NCBI GenBank assembly: GCA_019636235.1
Contig: JAHBXW010000025.1
Span: forward strand, 17,662-81,661
DNA length: 64,000 nt
Reading direction: 5' to 3'
Source: Planctomyces sp.
GTDB taxonomy: Bacteria; Planctomycetota; Planctomycetia; Planctomycetales; Planctomycetaceae
The notes below the pieces were generated by a model. It saw only the letters and a program-made list of their open reading frames with translations, was not told the origin of the DNA and made no database searches. The translations under genes were made by a program, and so were the position numbers. Shown here in pieces: positions 44,382 through 52,950 of this stretch; position 1 is the stretch's first letter, and each line of letters begins with the position of its first letter.

Positions 44382-44453
44382 GTGGCTAAGAAGAAGGCAG
44401 CCAAGAGTGCAGCGAAGAAGCCCGCCAAGAAGGCTGCGAAGAAGAAGAAGTAA
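44382..44453 (+). CDS. Lysine/alanine-rich micropeptide, histone-H1-tail-like
   Basis: A 24-codon reading frame from GTG to TAA encoding 23 residues: 12 Lys, 8 Ala and one each of Met, Ser and Pro (begins MAKKKAAKSAAKK). AGGAGG at 44369-44374 stands 7 bases ahead of the GTG, one of the strongest ribosome sites in the window, and a perfect 12-bp terminator hairpin follows 26 bases after the stop. The composition matches the (A)KK-rich tails of eukaryotic H1 and bacterial H1-like nucleoid proteins, so binding to DNA or another polyanion is the likely role (inference). It is short enough to be missed by gene finders. Confidence 0.75.
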   Translation: MAKKKAAKSAAKKPAKKAAKKKK

Positions 44454-44479
44454 TCTTCGAACTTCGCTTCGCACACTCC

Positions 44480-44508
44480 GAAAGCGGTCGACTCAATCGA
44501 CCGCTTTC
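44480..44508 (+). terminator. Terminator of the micropeptide gene
   Basis: GAAAGCGGTCGA and TCGACCGCTTTC form a perfect 12-bp stem around a CTCAA loop. The downstream CTTCATTT is only moderately T-rich. Confidence 0.85.
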
Positions 44509-44591
44509 CTTCATTTCCGGGCCTGAAAAACACGGGTTTTTCCAAGGAAAACGGGTACATTCGAGCTGGTCCCCGCTCCGGAACTCCCGCC

Positions 44592-45488
44592 ATGACGCCT
44601 GACTTCTCCGACGCCGAACGCCGCTGCGCGGCCACGCTCATCGACGCCGCGCTCGACGAGGATCTCGCTGGCCGGGACGATCTCACCACCAGCGCCGTCA
44701 TCCCCGGCGAAGCCCGCGCCGAGGTCAACATCGTCGTCCGTCAGCCGGGCGTCGTGGCCGGACTCCCCATCGTGCCGCTGCTGTTCGCACGGCTCGATCG
44801 CGCGGTCGAAGTTGAACTGCGATCCGTCGATGGCGAGGCGCGCCGCGCGGGCGACGTCGTCGCCGCGCTGCGCGGCGGCACGCGATCGCTGCTCATCGGC
44901 GAACGCACGGCGCTGAACTTTCTGACGCGCCTCAGCGGCATCGCGACGCTGACTCGCGCTTTCGTCGAGCGCATCGCCGGAACGCAGGCCCGCATTCTTG
45001 ACACGCGCAAGACGCTGCCCGGCTGGCGGGCTCTCGAAAAGTACGCCGTCCGCTGCGGCGGCGGAGTCAACCATCGCTTCGGCCTCTACGACGGCGTCCT
45101 GATCAAGGACAACCACCTCGCCGCCTGGAGCGCGCAGCGCGAGCGTCCCTCGCTGGACGATGCCGTGCGCCGAGCGCGCGCCGCCGCGCCCCGCGGCGTG
45201 CCGATTGAAGTCGAAGTCGACACGCTCGATCAGCTCCGCGCCGTGCTGCCCGCCGGACCCGACATGGTCCTGCTCGACAACATGTCTCCCGCGCTGCTCG
45301 CCGCAGCCGTCGCGATCCGCAATGACGTCGCCCCGGCCGTGAAGCTCGAAGCGTCCGGCGGCGTGACGCTCGACACGGTTCGCGCGATCGCGGAATCCGG
45401 CGTCGACCGGATCAGCGTCGGCGCCCTCACGCATTCGGCCCCGGCCCTCGACCTCGCGCTCGACTGGGCGTCCGCGCTTCGCGAATGA
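44592..45488 (+). CDS. nadC: Nicotinate-nucleotide pyrophosphorylase (carboxylating)
   Basis: 298 residues. It shows DEDLAGRDDLTTSAVIP, LNFLTRLSGIATLTR, the active-site stretch ILDTRKTLPGWRALEKYAVRCGGG, HRFGLYDGVLIKDNHLA, and the closing LEASGGVTLDTVRAIAESGVDRISVGALTHS. NadC turns quinolinate and PRPP into nicotinate mononucleotide in NAD synthesis. No nadA or nadB nearby. Ends 89 bases before the HD-domain gene on the same strand. Confidence 0.96.
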   Translation: MTPDFSDAERRCAATLIDAALDEDLAGRDDLTTSAVIPGEARAEVNIVVRQPGVVAGLPIVPLLFARLDRAVEVELRSVDGEARRAGDVVAALRGGTRSLLIGERTALNFLTRLSGIATLTRAFVERIAGTQARILDTRKTLPGWRALEKYAVRCGGGVNHRFGLYDGVLIKDNHLAAWSAQRERPSLDDAVRRARAAAPRGVPIEVEVDTLDQLRAVLPAGPDMVLLDNMSPALLAAAVAIRNDVAPAVKLEASGGVTLDTVRAIAESGVDRISVGALTHSAPALDLALDWASALRE

Positions 45489-45577
45489 AGCCCGCCGGGC
45501 TCGACCGCGGAACGGGGACTGACCGGCCGACGCACGCTCGATAGAATCGGCTGTCCTCCAGCCCAGCCCGGCCCCGC

Positions 45578-46981
45578 ATGCCACGCGACTTCTCCACGGA
45601 AAGCCTGTCCCACGACCCGATCCACGGGTATATCCCCTTCGTGTCTCGAAGCGGACTTCCCCCCGGCGAGGTGTCCGAACAGGAAATCATCGACCACCCC
45701 TGGGTCCAGCGGATGCGGCACATCCATCAGCTGCAGACCGCCTGGTGGGTGTTCCCCTCCGCCGAACACATGCGGTTTCAGCACGTGATGGGGGTCATGC
45801 ACCTCGCGTCGCGAGTCATCGACGCCTGGTACGATTCGCTGTGCGACGCCTGCCCCAACGTCCCCTCCCGGCCCTGCGTCGAGAGCCTCGCGAGGCTGGC
45901 GGGACTGCTGCACGACGTCGGCCATGGTCCGTTCGGGCATTTCTTCGACGACCACTACCTCGACCAGTTCGGCGTCACCCATGAGGACGTCGGGGCCGCG
46001 ATCATCGAGCACGAGCTGGGCGACCTGCTGCGGCGGATCCGCCGCAACCCGAACGGTCGGCTCCAGCCGCTGGAGGAGATCGATCCGCGGCAGGTCTCAT
46101 TTCTGATCCGCCGCCCGCGTTCCACGGAATCGGCCGAGGGGCATCCGCTGTGGCTGCAGAAGCTGCGGTCGCTGTTCAGCGGCATCTACACCGTCGACAA
46201 CATGGACTTCGTGCTGCGCGACGCGTACATGACGGGCATCAACACCCGGGCCGTCGATGTCGCGCGGCTGATCCACTACAGCCTGTTCACCCCCAGCGGG
46301 CTGACGATCCACGCCCGCGGCCTGCCGACGCTGATCCACTTCGTCGAGACGCGGGCCAATCTGTTCCGGACGGTCTACTTTCATCGCACGGTGCGGGCGC
46401 TTGACCTGTCGCTGGAAGAGCTGTTCCCGCAGACGATGCCGCATCTGTTCGAGGGCAACCCGATCGACAACCTCGCCCGGTATCGGCAGTTCACCGAATC
46501 GTCGTTTCTCGTGGATGTCCAGCGCTGGGCCGACGCCTCCGATCCGGTGCTGAAGGAACTCGGGCAGCAGTGGCGCGCAATCCTCTGCCGCGAGGTGAGC
46601 TGGAAGATGGCCGTGGAGCGGACGGTGAATTTCCACACGGCCGGCGCAGAACGGATGTCGATCTTCTCCGCGCCCGACCTGGTGCTCGAGCGGGTCCGCG
46701 AACGGCTGCCCCGGGCGATCTGCAACATGCCGCTGAGGATCGACGTCGCGCGGCATTACCACCGCCCCAGCGGGCGGCTGCCCGCCGGCGGACAGAACTA
46801 TCTTCTCGATCCGTCCGCCGGCGCGCCGCAGGAACTCAGCGACGATGAACTCTTCCGGGCCCTGCCGCTCAGCTTCCTGATCTTCCGGATCTACACGCAG
46901 GACCACCTGCACGACGCCGACCTGCACGCGGCGCTGTCATCGGTCCTCGGCGAAGCGGTCGACGCCCGGACGAACATGTAG
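45578..46981 (+). CDS. HD-domain phosphohydrolase, dNTPase-like
   Basis: 467 residues. Metal site of HD proteins: QHVMGVMHLASR, LAGLLHDVGHGPFGHFFDDHYL, and later DNMDFVLRDAYMTGIN, whose aspartate completes the H..HD..D set. The order and the NMDF/LRDA motif are those of the SAMHD1/dGTPase-like branch, which removes triphosphate from deoxynucleotides or related substrates. The beginning FVSRSGLPPGEVSEQEIIDHPWVQRMRHIHQLQ (in pieces) also matches it. The true substrate is unknown. Confidence 0.85.
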   Translation: MPRDFSTESLSHDPIHGYIPFVSRSGLPPGEVSEQEIIDHPWVQRMRHIHQLQTAWWVFPSAEHMRFQHVMGVMHLASRVIDAWYDSLCDACPNVPSRPCVESLARLAGLLHDVGHGPFGHFFDDHYLDQFGVTHEDVGAAIIEHELGDLLRRIRRNPNGRLQPLEEIDPRQVSFLIRRPRSTESAEGHPLWLQKLRSLFSGIYTVDNMDFVLRDAYMTGINTRAVDVARLIHYSLFTPSGLTIHARGLPTLIHFVETRANLFRTVYFHRTVRALDLSLEELFPQTMPHLFEGNPIDNLARYRQFTESSFLVDVQRWADASDPVLKELGQQWRAILCREVSWKMAVERTVNFHTAGAERMSIFSAPDLVLERVRERLPRAICNMPLRIDVARHYHRPSGRLPAGGQNYLLDPSAGAPQELSDDELFRALPLSFLIFRIYTQDHLHDADLHAALSSVLGEAVDARTNM

Positions 46982-47062
46982 TCGCTCTCCCGTCCGCGAA
47001 ACCCCCGTTGTGGCGATCGCCTCCGTCCGGGAGAATCCGCCGTCATCGAAACGGAGTTCTCC

Positions 47063-47911
47063 ATGCCCAACCAGCCAGTCGCCGTCGGTCCGCATCGCTG
47101 CGGCGCCGGGCAGCCGCTGCTGTTCATCTGCGGCCCCTGCGTCATCGAAAGTCGCGATCTCGTCATGCGGGTCGCCGAATCGCTGGTCGGAACCGCACAG
47201 CGCGCCGGGCTGCAGTTCGTCTTCAAGTCGAGCTTCGACAAGGCGAACCGCACCAGCCTGCACAGCTTTCGCGGACCGGGTCTCGAACAGGGTCTGGCGA
47301 TTCTCGACGAAGTCCGCCGGACGTTTGACGTCCCGGTCACGACGGACATTCATCTTCCCGAACACGCCGAGCCGGCCGCCGCCGTCTGCAGGATTCTGCA
47401 GATCCCCGCGTTTCTCGCGCGGCAGACGGACCTCATCGCCGCCGCCGCCGAAGCGGCCGCCCGTCAGGGGGGCGTCATCAACGTCAAGAAGCCGCAGTTC
47501 GTCGCCCCGGAGGACCTGGTGCACGCCGTCCGCAAATGCGAGGAGGCCGGTTGTCGCGACATCCTGCTGACCGAGCGCGGGACGACGTTCGGCTACGGAC
47601 GGCTGGTCAACGACCTGCAGTGCATCCCCATCATGCAGTCGTTCGGAACGCCGGTCATCTTCGACGCGACGCACAGCGTCCAGCGACCGGGGGGCAGCAC
47701 GACGGGCGGCGCGCGGCAGTTCGTGGCGACTCTGGCACGGGCAGCGGTCGCGGCCGGCGCGGACGGCGTGTTCCTGGAAACGCACCCCGACCCGGATCAG
47801 GCGCAGAGCGATGGTCCGAACCAGCTGCCGCTGGCGGACATTCCACGTCTTCTGGAACAACTCGTCGAACAGCGGGCGCTGTTTCAGCGCTGGACGGCCG
47901 GAGAGGCGTGA
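47063..47911 (+). CDS. kdsA: 3-deoxy-8-phosphooctulonate (Kdo8P) synthase
   Basis: 282 residues. It has [81 protein letters not shown] and [19 protein letters not shown]. KdsA joins arabinose-5-phosphate and PEP to make the Kdo precursor of lipopolysaccharide, so the organism probably makes a Kdo-containing outer-membrane glycolipid. The Cys in CGPC, in place of the Asn of the E. coli enzyme, and SDGPNQLP place it in the metal-dependent class. Confidence 0.95.
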   Translation: MPNQPVAVGPHRCGAGQPLLFICGPCVIESRDLVMRVAESLVGTAQRAGLQFVFKSSFDKANRTSLHSFRGPGLEQGLAILDEVRRTFDVPVTTDIHLPEHAEPAAAVCRILQIPAFLARQTDLIAAAAEAAARQGGVINVKKPQFVAPEDLVHAVRKCEEAGCRDILLTERGTTFGYGRLVNDLQCIPIMQSFGTPVIFDATHSVQRPGGSTTGGARQFVATLARAAVAAGADGVFLETHPDPDQAQSDGPNQLPLADIPRLLEQLVEQRALFQRWTAGEA

Positions 47912-48621
47912 TGCAGAGCCGCCGAGGATCTGCGGCCGTTGGCAAACGATTGGCCAATGTTCATCTCGGACCGGTCAATTGTCATTGATTGACACGGGTC
48001 CCGGCCGACGGCCCTGCCGCCGGACGCGGTTCGCGGCACACGAATCGGAAGCGTCGGCGAGGGGCATGAAGCTGTAGGGTGGCGTCGAGCCGGGCGAGTC
48101 CGCAGAGCGCCCCGGCGAAGACCCACCATCCACGACACCCACAGAGGGCGTCCCCCGCTCGCCTCTTCAATATTGCACTTTGCAATTGCCGTTTTGCGGT
48201 TTGCAATGACCAATCCGCGATGACCATTGACCAATCCTGAGTTTCAGACCACGCCCATCGCTGCGCTCTCGGGCGTGCCACCCAACCGATCCGGCACGGT
48301 CGGACATCCGGTGGGTCTCGTGCCTCGACCACACCCTGCGGCGTTGGCCCGGGGAAATACCCGGCCCGGGGCTTCCCTCGCTGCGCTCGGACCATCCCCG
48401 GCCACACACTGGGAACGGGGCCGCTCGATTGACGCCGGCCGCGCGTTCTCCGACGTTATTACAGACGTGCGGCGTCCCTGATCCGCTCGCGCTGGCGCCA
48501 AGCCACAGTGCGACCGACTTGTGACCGGACATCGTCCGTCTGAAATCCTGCCTCGCGAGCGGCGCCGTCTCTCCGCAGACTCGGCCCGCTGCGGATCGCC
48601 CTGCCTCTGAAGGATCTTTCG
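47912..48621. other. Long non-coding, repeat-like interval
   Basis: 710 bases without a credible gene. It contains one copy of a dispersed repeat (48075-48132), two copies of TTTGCAAT (48179-48186 and 48200-48207), two of TGACCAATC (48207-48215 and 48228-48236), and two of TCGCTGCGCTC (48258-48268 and 48378-48388). The patchwork looks like decayed intergenic repeat units. A promoter for the 48622 gene should lie near its right end but none is clear. Confidence 0.6.
48075..48132. repeat. Dispersed intergenic repeat, copy A
   Basis: The block beginning TAGGGTGGCGTCGAGC and ending GACCCACCATCCAC aligns without gaps over about 58 bases with 53555-53613, sharing GGGTG-CGTCGAGC, GAG-C, CCGGCGA-GAC and CACCAT. 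The ends are partly inverted (GGGTGG against CCACC), as in REP-like elements. Confidence 0.55.
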
Positions 48622-49938
48622 ATGTCTGCTTCGAACGACACACCGAACGCTTCCCGGCGCAGCTTCCTGCAGACGTCTTCCGCCGCGTCCGCGGGCGCGC
48701 TGCTGGCCGGGTTCGCCGCCGCGCCCCGCGTTTTCGCCCAGAGCGAGCAGATCCTCAAGATCGGCCTCGTCGGTTGCGGCGGTCGCGGCACCGGCGCCGC
48801 CGCGGATGCCCTGCAGGCTGACAATTACACCCGTCTGGTCGCCCTGGGGGACGTGTTCCCCGAGCAGATCAACTACAGCCTCGACACGCTGAAGAATCAG
48901 AAGGAAATCGGCGACCGCGTGCAGGTCGAGCCGGGGATGAAGTTTGTCGGCCTCGACGCCTACCAGAAGGTCATCGAGAACGTCGACGTCGTGCTGCTCG
49001 CCTCGCCTCCCGGCTTCCGTCCGTGGCATCTTCGCGCGGCCGTCGAGGCCGGCAAACACGTGTTCTGCGAAAAGCCCATGGCGACGGACGGACCGGGCGT
49101 GCGGCACGCGATGGAATCCGTGCGGATGTCCCAGGAGAAGAATCTCGGTCTCGTCGCCGGGTTCTGCTGGCGCTACGAGCCGGAACGACGCGCGCTGTTC
49201 AACCAGATTCACAGCGGGGCGATCGGCGATGTCCGCGCGATCTACGGCACGTATCTCACCGGCCCGGTCAAGCCCATGATGCCCGAGGATCAGCGGCCGG
49301 CCGGGATCACGGATCTCGAGTGGATGGTCCGCAACTGGTACAACTTCACGTTTCTGTCGGGGGACGGACTCGTCGAACAGGCGGTGCATACCGTCGACTG
49401 GCTGCAGTGGGTCATGCGGGACGAGGCCCCGGTCAGTTGCACGGCGGTGGGCGGCCGGCAGATTCCCGCGATCGGCGGAAACATCTTCGACCACATCGAG
49501 GTCAACTACCTGTGGGAGAACGGGATCCGCGGGTTTCTCGCCCAGCGGCAGATCACCGGCTGCCACAACGAAAACCGTTTGACGGTCATTGGTTCCAAGG
49601 GGATCGCCGAGATCGGGGGCCGGGGCGTGCAGGTGTCCGGCGAGACGAACTGGCGCTACCGACCGGCGGCGGGGGCCTCGCGGAAGAGCATGTACCAGAT
49701 CGAGCACGACGAGCTGTTCCTCTCAATCCGGGACGGCAAGCCGCTCAACGACGGCGACCGGATGATGAAGAGCACGCTGGCGGGCATCATGGGTCGGATG
49801 GCGGGCTACACGGGTCAGGAGGTGACCTGGGACAAGGCGCTCCACTCCGAGGAGCAGCTGATTCCCGAGATCACGAGCTGGGACACCCCGGTCGTCGTGC
49901 CGGGGGTCGCCCTTCCGGGAACGACGCCGCTGCTGTAA
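48622..49938 (+). CDS. Gfo/Idh/MocA oxidoreductase with Tat signal
   Basis: 438 residues. The N terminus holds a twin-arginine signal (ASRRSFLQTSSAASAGALLAG, ending near VFAQ), so the enzyme is exported after folding with its nicotinamide cofactor. Then the Rossmann motif IGLVGCGGRGTGAA, CEKPMATDGPGV (catalytic-type lysine) and LVEQAVHTVDWLQWVM with the conserved histidine. Exported members of this family are abundant in planctomycetes and may work like glucose-fructose oxidoreductase on external sugars; substrate unknown. Transcribed alone. Confidence 0.92.
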   Translation: MSASNDTPNASRRSFLQTSSAASAGALLAGFAAAPRVFAQSEQILKIGLVGCGGRGTGAAADALQADNYTRLVALGDVFPEQINYSLDTLKNQKEIGDRVQVEPGMKFVGLDAYQKVIENVDVVLLASPPGFRPWHLRAAVEAGKHVFCEKPMATDGPGVRHAMESVRMSQEKNLGLVAGFCWRYEPERRALFNQIHSGAIGDVRAIYGTYLTGPVKPMMPEDQRPAGITDLEWMVRNWYNFTFLSGDGLVEQAVHTVDWLQWVMRDEAPVSCTAVGGRQIPAIGGNIFDHIEVNYLWENGIRGFLAQRQITGCHNENRLTVIGSKGIAEIGGRGVQVSGETNWRYRPAAGASRKSMYQIEHDELFLSIRDGKPLNDGDRMMKSTLAGIMGRMAGYTGQEVTWDKALHSEEQLIPEITSWDTPVVVPGVALPGTTPLL

Positions 49939-50256
49939 GCGGCGCGTTCGCGCGGTCGAGTCGAAAGATTTCCTCAGGATGGGGATGCGTGGCCGGTCTG
50001 CGCAGCGATTCGCAACGCAGCCGGCCCCCTCGACATGTTGCGAAACGAAAACGCGGCATGTTGCCGGGAGTCAGCGCCGGAGCCGGCAAAAGCCGGTTCG
50101 GCGAGCGTGCGGAATTTTCAATCTGTTGTCGCAAAAGGAGTTGTGAAGACGGGAGTCGGTCCGTGGGTGGAACTGGTCCGGACCTTGCGTTTCCGGAATC
50201 GTCACAGCAGATCAGCGTCGCGTTTCGATGCACACCTGTGACACGCGAGTCCACGA
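49939..50256. other. Gene-free interval between the oxidoreductase and STAS genes
   Basis: 318 bases. The only clear structure is the hairpin at 50075-50103. An AT-richer patch around 50110-50145 (GGAATTTTCAATCTGTTGTCGC) could hold the STAS promoter, but no box pair is convincing. Confidence 0.4.
50075..50103 (+). terminator. Possible terminator hairpin downstream of the oxidoreductase
   Basis: CGCCGGAGCCGGC (50075-50087) and GCCGGTTCGGCG (50092-50103) fold around an AAAA loop with one bulged base and a mismatch. It is 137 bases after the stop and lacks an immediate T run, so it may instead be a REP-like palindrome. Confidence 0.4.
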
Positions 50257-50697
50257 ATGGCAGAACGCAAATACACGCACGGCTTGTCGACCCGCCAGGA
50301 GCATGGCGTCACCGTTGTCAGCATCGGCGACATGGAGATCTGGGACGGGGCGGACCTGTCGCTGCTCCGTGATACGCTGACTCAGCTGATCCAGCGGGAT
50401 CGCTGCCGGTCGATCGCCATCGACATGTCGACAGTGCAATTCGTCCCCAGCGGCTTCTTCGGGATGCTGTTCGACTGGTTCGAGCAGGGCGTGTCAGTCC
50501 GCCTGATGTCCCCCCGTGGGCGGGTTCGCAACATGCTGTGGTTCAAGCGGTTCTTCGTCGGCGACCGCGCGGAGTCGTACCGGCTTCGCGACGCGGCCCC
50601 CGTCCTCGAGACGGACGACGTCGAATGGTCGCACACCAGCATCCGCCCTGGCGCCCAGGACAGCGATCCGGGTCTGGCCATCGCGCGGGCGTTGTAA
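50257..50697 (+). CDS. STAS-domain protein, anti-anti-sigma-like
   Basis: 146 residues, cytoplasmic. Residues about 15-105 follow the STAS fold: VTVVSIGDMEIWDGADLSLL, IAIDMSTVQFVPSGFFGML and VRLMSPRGRVRNML. S65 lies in the PSG that replaces the usual DSSG of SpoIIAA-type proteins, so a phosphorylatable serine could be kept. A 40-residue tail has no recognised motif. STAS proteins switch partner kinases or anti-sigma factors; no RsbW-type kinase gene is adjacent, though two histidine kinases are close. Confidence 0.8.
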   Translation: MAERKYTHGLSTRQEHGVTVVSIGDMEIWDGADLSLLRDTLTQLIQRDRCRSIAIDMSTVQFVPSGFFGMLFDWFEQGVSVRLMSPRGRVRNMLWFKRFFVGDRAESYRLRDAAPVLETDDVEWSHTSIRPGAQDSDPGLAIARAL

Positions 50698-50777
50698 CGC
50701 CCCTGACAGGAACATGCCTGGAACACGGGCCCGAGTCGGGCAGGCCGCCGGGCGTCCGCATTCGGACCGCCGTCAAT

Positions 50778-51758
50778 TCAGGGGGAGTTTTCCGAATGTT
50801 CGGCAACCGCAGCGGCTGCCGATGGCGGCGACTCTGCCTCGTCACCGGCCGCATCGACCCGCCCCGGCAGATCGACTTCGAACGTGCAGCCCGGAGACCC
50901 GTCGCTGCGATCGACGACGTACACCCGCCCGCGGAGCTTCCGCACCAGCGTGCTGACGATATATAGCCCCAATCCGGTCCCCTTCCTGCGCCGCAGCAGT
51001 TCGCTGCCCCCGCGGTAGAAGATGCCGAAGATCTTGCGGCGGTCCTCATAGGGCACGCCCGGTCCGTTGTTGCTGATCCGCACCTGCACCCGGTTCGCTC
51101 CGGACGCGACGGCCTCGACCAGCACCTCCGGCGGATCGCCTCCGTACTTCACCGCGTTGTCCAAAAGGTTCATGAACACCAGTTCGAGAACCAGCGGACG
51201 CGCATGCAGCTGGAGCGTTTCGCAACGGAAGGTGAAGACGCTCGGCGTTTCGATGCGGTGATGCGTGCAGGCCGCTTCCGCGCACCGTCGCAGCAAGGGC
51301 TCCAGCGGCACATCCTCCGGCTGTTCCTGCTCGCCGATGGCGTCCAGCCGCCCGACCTCCAGCAACTGGCTGATCAACTGGTCGAGGCGATCCAGTTCCT
51401 GGGCCATGACATCGTGAAATTCCTGACGGCGGCGTTCATCAAGCGACCGCATCCGCAGCGTTTCCAGATACAGCCGCAGCGAGGCGATCGGCGACTTCAG
51501 CTCGTGGGTCACGCTGTCGACGAAATTCGCCTGGCGATTGTTCAGCCGCACTTCCTTGATGGTCAGCACCAGCCAGAACGACAGGCCGATCAGGACCATC
51601 GTGAAGGCGACGACGCCGATCGTCAGGGCCGTCCAGCGGGCGCCCTGGGCCAGCATCACGATCCAGCAGATCATCAGCGTGACGTTGAGCGCCATCACCG
51701 ACACGCTGAGCGTGAGGGGCAGTCGGAGGGTGCTGCGTTTGCGGAAGTAGAACGCCAT
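50778..51758 (-). CDS. Membrane sensor histidine kinase
   Basis: 326 residues from ATG 51758; the open frame upstream is not protein-like. Two membrane helices (about 14-37 and 43-66) with almost no periplasmic loop, then the dimerisation/phosphoacceptor helix with H85 (SVTHELKSP) and the ATPase domain: N box MNLLDNAVKYGG, G1 NNGPGVP, G2 KGTGLGLYIV. The tiny outside loop suggests it senses a membrane or intracellular signal. No response regulator gene is adjacent; the nearest is at 55266. It converges on the STAS gene. Confidence 0.9.
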   Translation of the reverse strand: MAFYFRKRSTLRLPLTLSVSVMALNVTLMICWIVMLAQGARWTALTIGVVAFTMVLIGLSFWLVLTIKEVRLNNRQANFVDSVTHELKSPIASLRLYLETLRMRSLDERRRQEFHDVMAQELDRLDQLISQLLEVGRLDAIGEQEQPEDVPLEPLLRRCAEAACTHHRIETPSVFTFRCETLQLHARPLVLELVFMNLLDNAVKYGGDPPEVLVEAVASGANRVQVRISNNGPGVPYEDRRKIFGIFYRGGSELLRRRKGTGLGLYIVSTLVRKLRGRVYVVDRSDGSPGCTFEVDLPGRVDAAGDEAESPPSAAAAVAEHSENSP

Positions 51759-52083
51759 ATTGCGGAAGCGGCGTGCGGGACGGCTGCGGCGAAGTCCCGC
51801 AGCGTATCTGTGTTGTAACCGAATGGTCGGCCTGAGCCATGCGCGACAGGGAGAACGCGCGCAACCGGTCCCGCCCGTCGGCAGTGGCACAACCGGTTCA
51901 ACCGCAATCCAGACAGGCAGTCTCGGCCGAAGCGGGCACAGAGAACTCGATTCCAGGCCGGGCGGCAGCCGAATCTCTTGGGCAGGTGGACCCATCCCGT
52001 CACGGCGCCGCCTGTTCACCAGACGAACAGGCGACGTGAAAGGCGCCTCCGTTCCAACCCGGGAAAAGTCAGGAGTACTCAAG
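51759..52083. other. Divergent intergenic region between histidine kinase and Cys-rich protein
   Basis: 325 bases that must carry both promoters. I see no convincing consensus promoter, palindrome or RNA structure. The Cys-rich gene has an AGGAG ribosome site just before its start. Confidence 0.35.
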
Positions 52084-52497
52084 ATGAAGTGGACGACTTT
52101 GACTGCTGCCCTGGTCCTCGCCGCTGGTGTCAATACCGCGAGCGCCGGACTCTTCGGGCATCACCGCGCGGGGACCTGCTGCCCCGAGCCGACGTGCTGC
52201 TGCCCCGAGCCGACCTGTGCGGCTCCTTGTGACCCCGGCTGCGCCGCTCCGTGCGCCCCGGCCTGCTGCGCTCCCGCCGCTCCGGCGTGCTGCGCTCCGG
52301 CGCCGTCGGCCTGCTGCGCTCCGGTCTGCGACTCGGGCTGCGGCCACCGCCACAGCCTGCTGGGCTGGTTCAAGAAGTGCTGCCGTCGGAACCGCTGCTG
52401 CAAGAATGACTGCTGCCCGCCTCCGTGCTGCCCGGCGCCGACCTGTGCGGCTCCGTGCGACCCCGGCTGTGCGGCTCCTTGCGGCGCCTGCAACTGA
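52084..52497 (+). CDS. Small secreted protein with about 30 cysteines
   Basis: 137 residues from ATG 52084 (AGGAG 9 bases upstream). Signal peptide about 1-21 (LTAALVLAAGVNTASAG). The mature part is almost all Cys, Ala and Pro in units such as CCPEPTC, CAAPCDPGCAAPC and ACCAPA, broken by one basic segment (HRHSLLGWFKKCCRRNRCCKNDCC). The block TCAAPCDPGCAAPC occurs once near each end, so the protein is internally duplicated. Dense cysteines suggest metal binding or a disulfide-linked surface layer. No family recognised beyond similar planctomycete Cys-rich proteins. Its message ends at the hairpin 52542-52576. Confidence 0.85.
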   Translation: MKWTTLTAALVLAAGVNTASAGLFGHHRAGTCCPEPTCCCPEPTCAAPCDPGCAAPCAPACCAPAAPACCAPAPSACCAPVCDSGCGHRHSLLGWFKKCCRRNRCCKNDCCPPPCCPAPTCAAPCDPGCAAPCGACN

Positions 52498-52541
52498 TTT
52501 GTCGAACGGCGTAGCGCCTCGGCGCCTCGCCGTCTGAACCT

Positions 52542-52576
52542 CGCACGCCGGCGACATCCCCTGTCGTCGGCGTGCG
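52542..52576 (+). terminator. Terminator of the Cys-rich gene
   Basis: CGCACGCCGGCGACA pairs with TGTCGTCGGCGTGCG along 15 bp with one G-U, closing a TCCCC loop. The T tail (GTCGTTTG) is weak. Confidence 0.75.
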
Positions 52577-52734
52577 GTCGTTTGCGCCCCGGAACTTTCT
52601 CGTTTGCTCTTCGGTCCGCACTCTTGCCAGCGGACCCGCCCCCCGGCCGTTCTCTCCCCGTCGCCGCGCAGGCCGCGCGCCCTGCGACTCTCGGCCAGCC
52701 GCCGGCGCTTCGGACCGGTATCGCAAAAATTTCA

Positions 52735-52763
52735 TTGGACGCCTTCCGGCGAGGTCCTAGAAA
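52735..52763 (+). promoter_or_regulatory. Candidate promoter of the fasciclin gene
   Basis: TTGGAC and TAGAAA are 17 bases apart, following an AAAAATTT tract. Each box matches the sigma-70 consensus at about four positions. It would give a leader of about 180 bases. Confidence 0.35.
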
Positions 52764-52950
52764 CCTCCCGTGTTCCGGTGCACAGGAACGCCTGCGAAGG
52801 CTGAGCCCTTCCTGACTGCGGCAGACGCGTTCCGGATCGCGGGCCCCGGTTCGAACGTCTGCGGCGATTGAAACCCCTGCGGCGGCTGAGCATGCGTTGC
52901 GCGCCGCGGCCGGCAACCCCATTCTTTGTGCAACACTGGAGACAACGATC

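Larger units (their letters stand above)
52498..52950. other. Interval between the Cys-rich and fasciclin genes
   Basis: 453 bases holding the terminator of the Cys-rich gene and a possible promoter at 52735-52763 for the fasciclin gene. The remaining sequence shows no gene or repeat. Confidence 0.5.
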
